From NCBI GenBank assembly GCA_029261715.1, contig JAJDAT010000030.1:1-64000 (forward strand): DNA of 64,000 nt. The letters run 5' to 3'. Of this stretch, positions 35,353 to 45,124 are shown in pieces. A program made the translations under genes and the position numbers. Positions within the stretch are counted from its first letter, which is position 1. Each line of letters begins with the position of its first letter. This stretch comes from Nitrospinia bacterium (lineage in GTDB: Bacteria; Nitrospinota; Nitrospinia; Nitrospinales; JAJDAT01). The notes beneath the pieces were generated by a model that was given only the letters and a program-made list of their open reading frames with translations, was not told where the DNA came from and made no database searches.

Positions 35353-36216
35353 TCAGGGCAATACGTCTTTCCTATTACCAGAAAAACCTTCCGCTGAAAT
35401 ACCTACGGGTAAAAATCGCCGAGCGATCTTTACTATTTTGTCGCGGTATAGCAAATCCACAGACGAAGCGTCAATTTTCCGCATAATTTCTGGAAGAGTG
35501 GTTTTTAAAGTTCTCGAACCCTCACGCGTTCCATCGCCTTCTATAAAATGGTCTATAATCACTCCACTTACGCCAGCGAGCGCTAACCGACTAAAAAATT
35601 TCTCAGGATCTTTCAGTGGATATAAAGGAGATAAACAAGCTACCGTTTCTATTCCCATTTTAGAAAATATAGATAAAGCCTCAATACGCCTATCTATAGA
35701 GCAGGGAGGCGAAGGCAGCCCAGGCAATGTTTCTCTGTCCCCTTCTAGTGATATATGAACTTTTACCAAAGTTCTTTCTGCCAGTTTAATTATAGTTTCC
35801 TTATCTTCTAAAATATCTGCGGTATGAGTTTGAAGAATAATCTTATCGGGAGGAAGTTCTATCATTGCCAGCAACAGGGATCGCGAAATCCGGTATTTTT
35901 TTTCTAAGGGTTGCCAGGGATCTGTCGAGCTAGAAAAAAATATAGAAAATTTTCCGCCTTCGCGACGAGCCCACATGCTCTCACGCTTGTAATTTTGTTG
36001 ATAAAGACTGTCGGCTTCTAATTTAACATCGACAAAAGTCCCCCAATCGCGCCCCTTAGTCAACCAATAGTTATGCTGAACGTAACAAGGAACACCGCAA
36101 GAAGATCGGCCAAAACCGCACCCCACATATGGATTTAAGGAATGAGAGGAAACTTTTTTTAAATAACCCGTTACTCGCGTCAAAATCGATTTACGAACTT
36201 CTTCTGTCACTATCAT
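35353..36216 (-). CDS. SplB-like radical SAM protein with extended cysteine motif
   Basis: 287 aa. Resembles the spore-photoproduct-lyase/COG1533 group: 'LNPYVGCG' at the cluster site, 'WGTFVDVKLEADSLYQQ', 'IFFSSSTDPWQPLEKKYRISRSLLLAM'. The expected CxxxCxxC is replaced by 'CGFGRSSCGVPCY', that is C-x6-C-x3-C. If all three cysteines hold a 4Fe-4S cluster, this is a variant radical SAM site. 'VKVHISLEGDRETLPGLPSPPC' and 'GIETVACLSPLYPLKDPE' complete a partial TIM barrel. Downstream neighbour is the ABC-class ATPase. Function unknown. Confidence 0.8.
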   Translation of the reverse strand: MIVTEEVRKSILTRVTGYLKKVSSHSLNPYVGCGFGRSSCGVPCYVQHNYWLTKGRDWGTFVDVKLEADSLYQQNYKRESMWARREGGKFSIFFSSSTDPWQPLEKKYRISRSLLLAMIELPPDKIILQTHTADILEDKETIIKLAERTLVKVHISLEGDRETLPGLPSPPCSIDRRIEALSIFSKMGIETVACLSPLYPLKDPEKFFSRLALAGVSGVIIDHFIEGDGTREGSRTLKTTLPEIMRKIDASSVDLLYRDKIVKIARRFLPVGISAEGFSGNRKDVLP

Positions 36217-36223
36217 AAAGAAC

Positions 36224-36724
36224 TTAATTTAGCTTATTCCACCAGTGTCCCCATTTTACCGAAGCGATCTTTTCGCTGAAAGCTGGAGAAGCCTTATAAT
36301 AGTATTGATAGTCGCCGTATCCATCTTTACCTTCTACAGTTTGCCAACCTCCTTGTTTAAGATTATTTAAATCCTTAAGCCATATTCTTTTATCGTTTGT
36401 CTTGCGGACGATCAAATATCCCCAATCTATCCTGTAATCTGGATTTCCAAACAGAGTAACTAACGTGTTTGAGGGTCCATCCAAAGTAAATGTGTAACCA
36501 CCATTACAATAAAAATAAACAAAATCTCTAAGAGAAGAGTAATTCTTTTCCCCATCCACACTGAACAAACCATTACAACGGCTACGAGCGGGATAGAAAT
36601 TAAAGTTGTCTGCAAAAAAAGGAGCTTTGTATAAGGTTAGCTCTACCTTCTCTTTACTGGCAAAAACGAATGAAGGAACTAATAAAGTCGAAATTACTAT
36701 GAAAGTCCAAATTTTAGATTTCAT
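36224..36724 (-). CDS. hypothetical secreted protein
   Basis: 166 aa with a signal peptide (1-22, 'LVPSFVFASKE'). The mature part is aromatic-rich, beta-type: 'ELTLYKAPFFADNFNFYPARSRCNGLFSV', 'FVYFYCNGGYTFTLDGPSNTLVTLFGNPDYRIDWGYLIVRK', 'WKGHWWNKLN'-like end. Two cysteines could form a disulfide. No family recognised. Seven bases upstream of the radical SAM start, so it may be the first gene of that transcript; 252 bases separate it from the giant NTPase gene upstream. Confidence 0.7.
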   Translation of the reverse strand: MKSKIWTFIVISTLLVPSFVFASKEKVELTLYKAPFFADNFNFYPARSRCNGLFSVDGEKNYSSLRDFVYFYCNGGYTFTLDGPSNTLVTLFGNPDYRIDWGYLIVRKTNDKRIWLKDLNNLKQGGWQTVEGKDGYGDYQYYYKASPAFSEKIASVKWGHWWNKLN

Positions 36725-36976
36725 AATTTTTTTCCAAAGAATATTATTATTAACCCGACACTTAAATAGATGAGATCAGTCTAGACACATCATACAGAAA
36801 CAAGGCTTTAAATGGATGTGTTTTGATTGCTTCATGTCGGGTATTTAATCATCCTCGTAATAATCTATTTATGATAATATCCCCATTAATCTTTACGCAA
36901 GAACTTCTTTTTGCAATCCTTATAGGCAAAGTTTCTTTAGTTTACTGATAGCCCCCTCCTAATAAGTTCTATAAAA

Positions 36977-39900
36977 CTAATTTTCCCATTTTTCCTTTAA
37001 ATTAAATTGCGTATTTTCAATAATTCTGCGGTGAATATACGCTGAAGGGGAAAACATTTGGTTCATTGTCCACTCCATCAAAAATTGAGGATCTTCAAAA
37101 TCGTCATCAATATAATACTTTGTTTTTATAATATTTCGACGGGCCTTATTGGTCGGATCGCCGTTATTTTCTACTTCGCGAAATAAATGAATCGCTCGAC
37201 TTTTTATATATTCATAATCAATAAAATGAGCTGGAATTTTGCGCCATAATTTTGGTTGAATTTGCTTTTGAACTTCCTTTTCGGCATTTCTAATTTCAGC
37301 ACTTCTTTTTTCCACATCTTCTATATTAAGATTTCTAATTTCAATTCTTTTTTGTTTAGAATAATCTCGAACTGGGAACTCTAATTCAAACTGGATTAAG
37401 TCGTACAACAATTCCCATAAGTTATAGTAAATCAAAAATTTAGGAACAATCACTAAACCTTGATTATTACCAGAAATCAACTGGACTGTTTGCGAAGCCC
37501 AATAATAGTTTCTAACTGCCTTAGTTGCATTCCACCAATATTCTTTATCCAAATCATCAGTTTGCTTATTTTTAAACTTAAAAACCGCGTCTCTAATATT
37601 ACTACTTAAAAACCGCGCATCTTGCCATAAGGCCATTGCCCTATTTTGAGCGGAGTATGGAGGCATATAAGTATTATCAATAGGGATCAGTTTAATTTCT
37701 GAAGAATTGTCCAAATTAAGTTTTTCAGACAAGCTTTTTAAAATAGATCTCCGAAAATTATCCTCCCAAAAACTAGTGATCAATACATTTTGCCCTAGAA
37801 GAGAACGAAACCAAAAAGCGGTCTCTTGACGCTTTTTAACTTGAGAATCTCCTTCGTTCTTGAATAAATACTTAAAAGGATCACGGACTATTTGTATTTG
37901 AAATCTTTCGTATTCTTGTGTATCTATGTTTCCAGGATTTTCATCAACAAGGTTATCCTCAAAAGCTTCACCGAGGTCTTTATTTAAATACCTCAATAGA
38001 AAAACTCCAAAAGCTCCATGATAAAGACGACTGATTCCCTTCCAAGCTTCATTTCTAACCACTTCAATCCATTTTTCATTTAACTTAAGATTTTCTAATA
38101 ACTTTTCATACTTGTCTCTTAAATCATCTTGTTGTTCATTTTTAATAAGAAAAGATTCAATAGCTCGCCTTGGAAACATTTCTAGAAACATAGCCCATAA
38201 TGAAATAACTTTAAAGTTAACCCTAGTCTCATAATCGTCTAATCCCAATTCTTTAAATTTTTGAGACGACTTAAGCAATAAAGCCAAAATATCTAGAAAT
38301 TTAATATCTTTAAAATCATGTTCAATATTTAGTAGAGGCAGACCGATATCAAATTGTTTTCTTTTTTTTAATAGCTTAGAAATAACTTCATCACACTTAA
38401 TAGTTTTCATCAGCGAATCAATATTAGTACAATTATTTAACTCAGGACAACTTCTCAAATCTACAAAATCATTAAATTTATTCAGGAAAAAAGAATACTC
38501 TTTTTCCAAAGATCTAGAGGGACTCTTGATTTCTTTAAATAATGTCTTCAGATTTCCAACCAATAGAGATTCGGCAAAACTAAATAGGCTAACCGCTTCC
38601 CAAAACCCGCAACTTTCTCTCTCAGAGTTTTTGTTATTTTGAGCATAATGATAAGCCCGGCTAAAGAATCTGAGTGCGGAAGAAGTTTGATTAAGAAAAA
38701 AAGCTAATCGACCACGTCGAGCCCATGTAGCAGGTTTATCATCCAAAACATCCTCAAATTTTTTGGGAAAAACAATCTTTATACTGTGATCTCCAGCTCC
38801 ATGTTTTAACGCAAGATACGCGCGACAAATAAATGGTTGAAGTAATATGTTCCATTTAGAATCTCCAGATTTGATGTAATTTAGCAATCCACCATTTTCC
38901 TTTTTCCGAAAATCAGATTTAACCCATCGGTTTACTATTTGACACCCTCTTTCATATAAGGCCATTGCAGTTTTGTAATTGTGCCGCCTTTCATGTAAAT
39001 TGGCCAACTTGAGGATTGTAATAAGAAAAATATTTAACTCTTGTGGGTCGCTTTTTTCATCTGGTTCAATGACGTTTTTTTCGCATAATTGTTGAGTTCT
39101 TCGAAAATATTCTGCCGCCTGGTCATAGTTTTCTTCAAAGAAATAGAAATTACCCAAAATACCTCTTAATACCGCAGACGTAGATTGATCTTCTTTCTCT
39201 TTTTCGCTTGTTTTACCCTCATGGACCAAGCTTTTATAATGCCGTTTGACTTTTTCTGCCGCAGCCATAGAAAAATTGAAGGAAGAAGACTCTAAATCAC
39301 TTACACGAGTAACATAACGAATTTCTCTTTCAAATCCAGTGACAAATCTATAGCGCAAAAAACCATTTCGGATATGACGAACAAATGGTTTTAAAACTAC
39401 TTCTAATAGAGAAGAAACAATATCATCAAGATGTGGAGAGCTATGGATGTTGATCGCTTCGACCATCCTTTCAAGGTATCTACGAGAAAACCCTCTTTTG
39501 TGGAACTTCAATATATAATGTAAAGCGCCTAATGCAGTCACCTTCAATTTATCGTCCCCCGAAGACAATCTTCTTCCTAAATGGTGCTCTAGAGGAATAT
39601 AAATATTAGCGGCTAATAGAATTCTTTGGTGATCTAAAAATCCAATTTTTAGCATAAATCGTGTGGTAGAACGAACTGGAGGAACGGTTAAATTATTTTT
39701 CAATTCTATTGGAGAAAACGAAGTAACAAAATCTTCAAACACAGTATTCAATCGCTTAAAATTTCCCCAAGTGTGAAAACTTAAATACAAAATAAATTGT
39801 CTTAAGGTTAAAATAATGTACTTTGCTTCCTCTCTAAGTTTAGGGTTCTTGTCAAACCCTATTTCAAGAAGATACCGATAATAAATATTTAACTGGAATG

Positions 39901-42145
39901 GCCTGTAAACTAAATCCGAATCATTTAGTTTAGCTTCGTTAATTGCATCATTTTCAGTTTCATTAGTCTTTTCCCCAGGTTCTATTTGTTCGTCTTCTTG
40001 AGAAACTTTTTTACCAGAAACGCTATTCGATTTACTTTGACTGCCATAATATTTATCCCAAAGATAACGTGCAGTATCCATCTCCATCAACCTTCGACAA
40101 ACAAAAACCTCGATCATGTTGTCGAGTCGACTTCCTCCCAAACCATCGGAATCGTCTGTCAACAGAGAAGGAATTTCAAAAACTCTGGTAAAAAGACTCT
40201 CGTACAATAAACTTGAGCTATCCTGATCGGCATACCAACTATCTAACATCTCTCTTCCTGCTATAAAAATAAATCTAGCTTGACCCAAAGTAATTAAATT
40301 TTTTAAGGTTCCTAACAAGACGTCAATCTCTTTTTTTCTTTCATATATATCTTCCGAAATTTCTTTAAACTTTCCGGTATCGGAGCTAGAATCTTCTTTT
40401 GCAATTTTATCTAACTCATCAAACACGAAAATAATGTCAGGACGGATAAATGGAACCGGGACAAAATATTTTCTACAATCTTCCAATATTTTCAACAACT
40501 CACTTTCCAATTGTCGCTCGTCCAATGGTAGCTGAGCTCGCGACCACTTTAAAGAAAACCATCTAGGACCTGCGTTGCCGTCAACTTTATGGGAATAAAT
40601 CATTCTAGAGTAGAGTTTTTCAATGCGCCTTAATGTCCTGTATTCTGTCGGCAACAACCTTGAATTCAAAAAATCAATCAAAACCATACAAAACAAATAA
40701 ACCAAAACAAAATAAATCGACTCGACATAATTTATGGACCAAAAAAAACCACTTAGTATTAATCCAATACCAAACTTGACCCAGTCGCCAATAAATCCAT
40801 CCGTTGAAAAATCCAAACGAGGAGTCTTCTCAATAAATTTTTCCAAATATTCAAATAAATAAGACAGTATTTGATGACTCGTTGAATAGAATGATTTTGT
40901 AAGATGAGAAAAAGAACCGCAACTTGAAAATGTTTCAGAACAAACAAAACTATTTTTTAGTTCCTCAGCAACTTTCAAATGTAAATCTTCGAAAAGAAAA
41001 AATTGATAATGGCTTATTAGAGAAGCCACAAAAATAAGCCCTACCCAATATAAAATTCTTCGAAAAATATGTTTTACACAGCCCCTCAATTCATCGCGCA
41101 ACAAACTAACAATATTAAAAAGAACTTTATCGGATAGCAAAGGTTGAAAACTTAAATTGACTTTCACTAAAACAACAGGGCGAATTATTCTCTTAATACA
41201 ATTTAAAAATTGGAAATGATCAATCCCATGTCTAAGCCATAAATGCTTAACCACACATCTAATAAAAACACACATAAAAATAACAAGCCAAATCCAAGAA
41301 AATGGAAGAAAAATCCCAAGAATTAAAGGACCAATAAAAACTTGGCAAATCCATTGGGCCAATCCTTGATGAGGGTCAAAGTAATCAAAAAAACCAATAA
41401 CCTTTGAAGAAGGTAGTTTAGTTTTAGATTGCTCTCGATAAATATCTCTTTCAATTTTCAGTTTATTTTCATTGGCGTTTTTGAAGTTTTCAGTTTTTAT
41501 ATTTTCAAATATAGAAACTTTTTCGAGAAAAACCGCTTCCCATAACCCACGCAAAAACTTTAGTTTTAAAACATAAATAATAGCTCTTAAACTCCAGAGT
41601 AAGTAACGAGTCCCAAAGCCTAGCAAACTTATTTTTTGGTTCTTTTTTGAAGAGTCATTAGAATTATTACAATCACTTTTTTTTTCTAAAAATTCGTATT
41701 TATTCAACATCCATTTCCAAGGTCTCTCAACTATTGACTTTGGAATCAAGAATGAAAAAATATTTTTTAGAACATTCAACAAAACCATCAATATTTTAAA
41801 AATTCTTACCGAAATCGATCTAAAAACTTTTATAAGTAAAACCATCCACTTAGGGAGACTTGAACTCCCTTTAATGTAATAATCTAATACCTTTTCAACA
41901 GCTTTAGTCTTACCCACGCCACGATAACCTGAAATCAGATAACTCCCGCTGCTAAATCTTGAATTACGTAGAATTTCGTGGAATTCGTTTATAAATTTAT
42001 CTCTTCCAACAAAAAGCTGGTCTTGGGGTTGATGTAATAAAGAACCATAGGAAAGTTTGTATGCATTCAATGGAACAGTAACAGTTAAATGATCAATTAT
42101 AGGAGATTCTGCTTTTTCCCCCTCTGGATTAGTTTTATCTGCCAT
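36977..42145 (-). CDS. giant membrane P-loop NTPase with TPR-like C-terminal half
   Basis: 1722 aa from the ATG at 42145 (GAGG six bases upstream; a TTG four codons earlier is rejected). 'QDQLFVGRDKFINEFHEIL' precedes Walker A 'SGYRGVGKTK' at about 73-81. Walker B 'IIFVFDELDKI' is at about 573-579, so some 500 residues are inserted, with hydrophobic segments near 100-135, 180-195, 265-300, 365-385 and 455-495. 'FIFIAGREMLDSW' follows as a sensor-like strand. From about 1010, helical repeats resemble TPRs ('LGNFYFFEENYDQAAEYFRR', 'LANLHERRHNYKTAMALYERG'). The insertion of membrane segments into the NTPase core recalls KAP-type NTPases; a STAND-like sensor or defence role is possible but unproven. 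Confidence 0.8.
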   Translation of the reverse strand: MADKTNPEGEKAESPIIDHLTVTVPLNAYKLSYGSLLHQPQDQLFVGRDKFINEFHEILRNSRFSSGSYLISGYRGVGKTKAVEKVLDYYIKGSSSLPKWMVLLIKVFRSISVRIFKILMVLLNVLKNIFSFLIPKSIVERPWKWMLNKYEFLEKKSDCNNSNDSSKKNQKISLLGFGTRYLLWSLRAIIYVLKLKFLRGLWEAVFLEKVSIFENIKTENFKNANENKLKIERDIYREQSKTKLPSSKVIGFFDYFDPHQGLAQWICQVFIGPLILGIFLPFSWIWLVIFMCVFIRCVVKHLWLRHGIDHFQFLNCIKRIIRPVVLVKVNLSFQPLLSDKVLFNIVSLLRDELRGCVKHIFRRILYWVGLIFVASLISHYQFFLFEDLHLKVAEELKNSFVCSETFSSCGSFSHLTKSFYSTSHQILSYLFEYLEKFIEKTPRLDFSTDGFIGDWVKFGIGLILSGFFWSINYVESIYFVLVYLFCMVLIDFLNSRLLPTEYRTLRRIEKLYSRMIYSHKVDGNAGPRWFSLKWSRAQLPLDERQLESELLKILEDCRKYFVPVPFIRPDIIFVFDELDKIAKEDSSSDTGKFKEISEDIYERKKEIDVLLGTLKNLITLGQARFIFIAGREMLDSWYADQDSSSLLYESLFTRVFEIPSLLTDDSDGLGGSRLDNMIEVFVCRRLMEMDTARYLWDKYYGSQSKSNSVSGKKVSQEDEQIEPGEKTNETENDAINEAKLNDSDLVYRPFQLNIYYRYLLEIGFDKNPKLREEAKYIILTLRQFILYLSFHTWGNFKRLNTVFEDFVTSFSPIELKNNLTVPPVRSTTRFMLKIGFLDHQRILLAANIYIPLEHHLGRRLSSGDDKLKVTALGALHYILKFHKRGFSRRYLERMVEAINIHSSPHLDDIVSSLLEVVLKPFVRHIRNGFLRYRFVTGFEREIRYVTRVSDLESSSFNFSMAAAEKVKRHYKSLVHEGKTSEKEKEDQSTSAVLRGILGNFYFFEENYDQAAEYFRRTQQLCEKNVIEPDEKSDPQELNIFLITILKLANLHERRHNYKTAMALYERGCQIVNRWVKSDFRKKENGGLLNYIKSGDSKWNILLQPFICRAYLALKHGAGDHSIKIVFPKKFEDVLDDKPATWARRGRLAFFLNQTSSALRFFSRAYHYAQNNKNSERESCGFWEAVSLFSFAESLLVGNLKTLFKEIKSPSRSLEKEYSFFLNKFNDFVDLRSCPELNNCTNIDSLMKTIKCDEVISKLLKKRKQFDIGLPLLNIEHDFKDIKFLDILALLLKSSQKFKELGLDDYETRVNFKVISLWAMFLEMFPRRAIESFLIKNEQQDDLRDKYEKLLENLKLNEKWIEVVRNEAWKGISRLYHGAFGVFLLRYLNKDLGEAFEDNLVDENPGNIDTQEYERFQIQIVRDPFKYLFKNEGDSQVKKRQETAFWFRSLLGQNVLITSFWEDNFRRSILKSLSEKLNLDNSSEIKLIPIDNTYMPPYSAQNRAMALWQDARFLSSNIRDAVFKFKNKQTDDLDKEYWWNATKAVRNYYWASQTVQLISGNNQGLVIVPKFLIYYNLWELLYDLIQFELEFPVRDYSKQKRIEIRNLNIEDVEKRSAEIRNAEKEVQKQIQPKLWRKIPAHFIDYEYIKSRAIHLFREVENNGDPTNKARRNIIKTKYYIDDDFEDPQFLMEWTMNQMFSPSAYIHRRIIENTQFNLKEKWEN

Positions 42146-42399
42146 TTTCCGCCTCAAAAAACTGCTATATTTTTTCGCATTTAATACTTTTTTTTAAATA
42201 TAAAAACTTAAAAACAGGCCATTCCCCTGAGAATACTGAACAAAAATCAGTTAGAGCAAAAACTCTAACTATACTACAGATCCTTCAGCACAAAACTTCA
42301 GAAACAATAATATTGTTAAATCGAAAATTATTTCAGAAAATAAATAGATTGTCAATTTGTTGTCGGAATAACGAATTAACTGAAGGTAAAATCCATGCG

Positions 42400-42422
42400 T
42401 AGCGATTCATCAACAATCGCTA
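42400..42422. other. inverted repeat between the giant NTPase and gltX
   Basis: TAGCGATT-catcaac-AATCGCTA, an 8-base-pair hairpin, in the 357-base divergent gap 42146-42502. It is followed on the plus strand by TAGAATTTCTTTATTTTT, so it could act as an attenuator in front of gltX or as an operator. No T-box features (specifier loop, UGGN bulge) were seen. Nothing else in this gap. Confidence 0.45.
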
Positions 42423-42502
42423 TAGAATTTCTTTATTTTTACTTTTATGTTATTTTCCAAAGCTACCGAACCTACAATTAAATTAATTTTTGAGAGTTAC
42501 CC

Positions 42503-43990
42503 ATGAATCAAGAGATACGAGTTCGTTTTGCCCCGAGTCCTACGGGTTTTTTACATATTGGCGGCGTTAGAACCGCTTTATTTAATTGGTTATTCGCAAG
42601 AAGTAAGGGCGGAAAATTCATCCTCCGAATAGAAGACACCGACCAGGATCGCTCTACTGATGAATCTATTAAAGAAATCATAGAGTCTATGTTGTGGCTT
42701 GGATTGAACTGGGACGAAGGTCCTTACCGTCAAACCCAAAGACAGGACTTGTATCGGTCAAAAATCGCCGAGTTATTTAAAGACGACAAAGCCTATCGAT
42801 GTTATTGCTCTCCTGAAGACCTTGAACAACGTAAAAAAGAAGCTATGAAGAAAGGCCTTAAACCTAAATATGACGGTCGCTGCCGAAATCGAACAGATTG
42901 TCCAGACGACCAACCTTACGTCATTAGGTTTAGGAGCCCTGAAGAGGGTTCTGTTGTTGTAGACGACCTTTTACGAGGTAAAGTTGTATTCGATAATAAG
43001 GAGCTGGACGATATAATTTTATTGAGATCCGACGGTTCTCCTACATACAATTTTGTCGTTGTGGTTGACGACGCAGAAATGGGCATCACTCACGTTATCC
43101 GAGGCGACGATCATTTATCCAATACCCCCAGACAAGTTTTGTTATTTGACGCTCTTGGTTATACACGACCGCAATTTGCGCATATTTCAATGATTCTTGG
43201 AGAAGATAAAACTCGCTTGAGTAAACGACACGGCGCAACATCCGCTCTTGCCTATAGAGATATGGGATATTTACCGCAAGCTCTTATCAATTATTTAGTT
43301 CGGCTTGGTTGGTCTCATGGGGATCAAGAAATATTTTCTCAAGAAGAAATGTTTGAATCATTTTCATTAGAATCAATTACTACATCTGCAGCTGTATTTA
43401 ACCCCGAAAAACTTTCCTGGCTAAATCAACATTATCTCAAAACATTGCCTATAGAAGAAATCGCGGAACGATGGAAACCTATTTTGGTAAAAGAGAATAT
43501 TTTTGAAGAAAAGTTTGATAACTTAATCGACGCTGTTCAAGAAAACCCAAATCCCAAAGACATGATTCCAATACCCGAGAAACTCGCTAGCCAAAACTTT
43601 GAAGCAATCATACTAGCTCTGCGCGAAAGATCTAAGACCTTAGTTGAAATGGCCCAAGCTTCGGAATTTTATTTTAAGGAAAATTTGACGTTTGACGAAA
43701 AATCAAAAAATAAATTTCTAAAACCGGAAGTAGCTCCATTATTAGAAATGGTCGTTGAAGAACTTTCCCATTTAGACGATTTTACAGAGAAAGAAGCGGA
43801 AATAGAATCTATCGTAAAAGGCATTGTCGAAAAAGAAGGTTTAAAGCTGGGGAAATTAGCGCAACCGATTCGAGTAGCTTTAACGGGGAAAACCGTAAGC
43901 CCTGGTATATACGATGTCATAACATTGCTTGGGCGAACGCGAACTTTAAAACGGCTTAAAGAGGCATTAGACTTTATCAAGACTCTTTAG
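42503..43990 (+). CDS. gltX: glutamyl-tRNA synthetase
   Basis: 495 aa, class I synthetase charging tRNA-Glu. The HIGH-type motif is in 'RFAPSPTGFLHIGGVRTALFNWLFAR', the KMSKS-type motif is 'DKTRLSKRHGATS', and 'YNFVVVVDDAEMGITHVIRGDDHLSNTPRQ' is characteristic of GluRS. The anticodon-binding cage ends 'LGKLAQPIRVALTGKTVSPGIYDVITLLG'. A zinc-like insert 'YRCYCSPEDLEQRKKEA...YDGRCRNR' is present. Divergent from the giant NTPase. Confidence 0.97.
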   Translation: MNQEIRVRFAPSPTGFLHIGGVRTALFNWLFARSKGGKFILRIEDTDQDRSTDESIKEIIESMLWLGLNWDEGPYRQTQRQDLYRSKIAELFKDDKAYRCYCSPEDLEQRKKEAMKKGLKPKYDGRCRNRTDCPDDQPYVIRFRSPEEGSVVVDDLLRGKVVFDNKELDDIILLRSDGSPTYNFVVVVDDAEMGITHVIRGDDHLSNTPRQVLLFDALGYTRPQFAHISMILGEDKTRLSKRHGATSALAYRDMGYLPQALINYLVRLGWSHGDQEIFSQEEMFESFSLESITTSAAVFNPEKLSWLNQHYLKTLPIEEIAERWKPILVKENIFEEKFDNLIDAVQENPNPKDMIPIPEKLASQNFEAIILALRERSKTLVEMAQASEFYFKENLTFDEKSKNKFLKPEVAPLLEMVVEELSHLDDFTEKEAEIESIVKGIVEKEGLKLGKLAQPIRVALTGKTVSPGIYDVITLLGRTRTLKRLKEALDFIKTL

Positions 43991-44039
43991 AAAGACTGGT
44001 AATTAAAACCATAATAAAACTGTTAATGGAGAAAACGTT

Positions 44040-44276
44040 ATGGAAGGACCATCGGTGAACTTGCAAAAACAATCGTCTCATACCTTCGACCTATTTATGG
44101 AAGACGAAGACGGTTCTGGCCCCGACGGAGTTACCGTCGTTTTCTTACCAATGAATGAAATGGAAAAAGATTTTAATTTAGAGAACAGAGATTGGGAAGA
44201 AATTGCCAAACGTGTTGGAGTGTTAATAAAAAGATATGTAGTCCAAAAAGGGAGCGGTATCTCAGATCCCTATTAA
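44040..44276 (+). CDS. small hypothetical protein
   Basis: 78 aa, ribosome site GGAG eight bases before the ATG. Acidic at the centre ('DLFMEDEDGSGPDGVTVVFLPMNEMEKDF') and basic at the end ('RVGVLIKRYVVQKGSG'). No known domain. It sits 49 bases after gltX and 37 before a methyltransferase on the same strand, so it belongs to that transcript. Confidence 0.65.
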   Translation: MEGPSVNLQKQSSHTFDLFMEDEDGSGPDGVTVVFLPMNEMEKDFNLENRDWEEIAKRVGVLIKRYVVQKGSGISDPY

Positions 44277-44313
44277 TTTATAAAATAATATATTAAAACT
44301 TTTAGAAAAACAT

Positions 44314-45111
44314 ATGAGTTCTACAACTAACAACGACTATTGGCCTTTACCCAAAAATGATCCTTGGTCTACGCCTTTTGCCGAAACTCTTCTAAGCGTA
44401 GTCGATTTATTTTCTGGCGCTTCGGTCTTGGATCTTGCCGCTGGCGGAGGAATCCCCTCATTTCATATTGCTGAAGAAGTTGGTCCAACGGGAAAAGTTT
44501 TGGGTATTGATTTACATCCCGGTCAAATCCAAAGGGCTAAAACGGTGCAGGCTCATCGAGTTCCCTGGTTACAATTTATACATGGCGACATAAAAAAAAT
44601 CCCTCAAGATCTGCCGCAATTTGATCGTATTACTGGAAATTTATCTTTTATGTTTTTTCGTCCTGATCGATTCAGCGCTTTGAATGAAGTTTTAAAGTTT
44701 TTAAAACCGGGGGGGCAAATTGCTCTTTCTTTTCCTTCTCTTGGAACTTTTGATCCGCTTTGGGCGCGAATTGACAAGGAAATGAAAAAGCACAAACTAG
44801 TAAAAGAAAGGGAAGCGCTTGAGGAATATCGTTTAGAAAGGCCGTCTTCCGACCACGTACAAGGTTGGCTTAAAGAATTGGATATGGATCAAATTAAAAT
44901 TAAAGAAGAACCTTTAGAAATTAAATCTAATCCTGGACAAGAATTCCTCTATCATCCATTACTGAGGAATGGTTTTTTAGAAGACGCGTATGAATGCTTT
45001 GAAGACCAAAAACTAGCCGAGACGGTAATGAACTCCGTCTCCAACGACATGGAAAGTTTTACCCCGCTTTTAGCTATCCGATGCGCTTTTTCAGCCTGGA
45101 AAAAAAACTGA
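44314..45111 (+). CDS. class I SAM-dependent methyltransferase
   Basis: 265 aa. Motif I 'VLDLAAGGGIPSFHIAEEVG', the ribose-binding acid in 'VLGIDLHPGQIQRAKT', 'FIHGDIKKIPQDL' and 'EVLKFLKPGGQIALSFPSL' define a Rossmann methyltransferase of the UbiE/Methyltransf_11 type. No substrate-specific domain is evident. The N-terminus 'NNDYWPLPKNDPWSTPFAETLLSV' resembles proteins of quinone or small-molecule methylation. Convergent with dnaJ, 13 bases apart. Confidence 0.83.
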   Translation: MSSTTNNDYWPLPKNDPWSTPFAETLLSVVDLFSGASVLDLAAGGGIPSFHIAEEVGPTGKVLGIDLHPGQIQRAKTVQAHRVPWLQFIHGDIKKIPQDLPQFDRITGNLSFMFFRPDRFSALNEVLKFLKPGGQIALSFPSLGTFDPLWARIDKEMKKHKLVKEREALEEYRLERPSSDHVQGWLKELDMDQIKIKEEPLEIKSNPGQEFLYHPLLRNGFLEDAYECFEDQKLAETVMNSVSNDMESFTPLLAIRCAFSAWKKN

Positions 45112-45124
45112 GATAAAAGTTTTT

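Noticed and set aside
42146-42502. T-box riboswitch before gltX
   Set aside because: Only a simple hairpin is present; no specifier loop or antiterminator sequence could be found.
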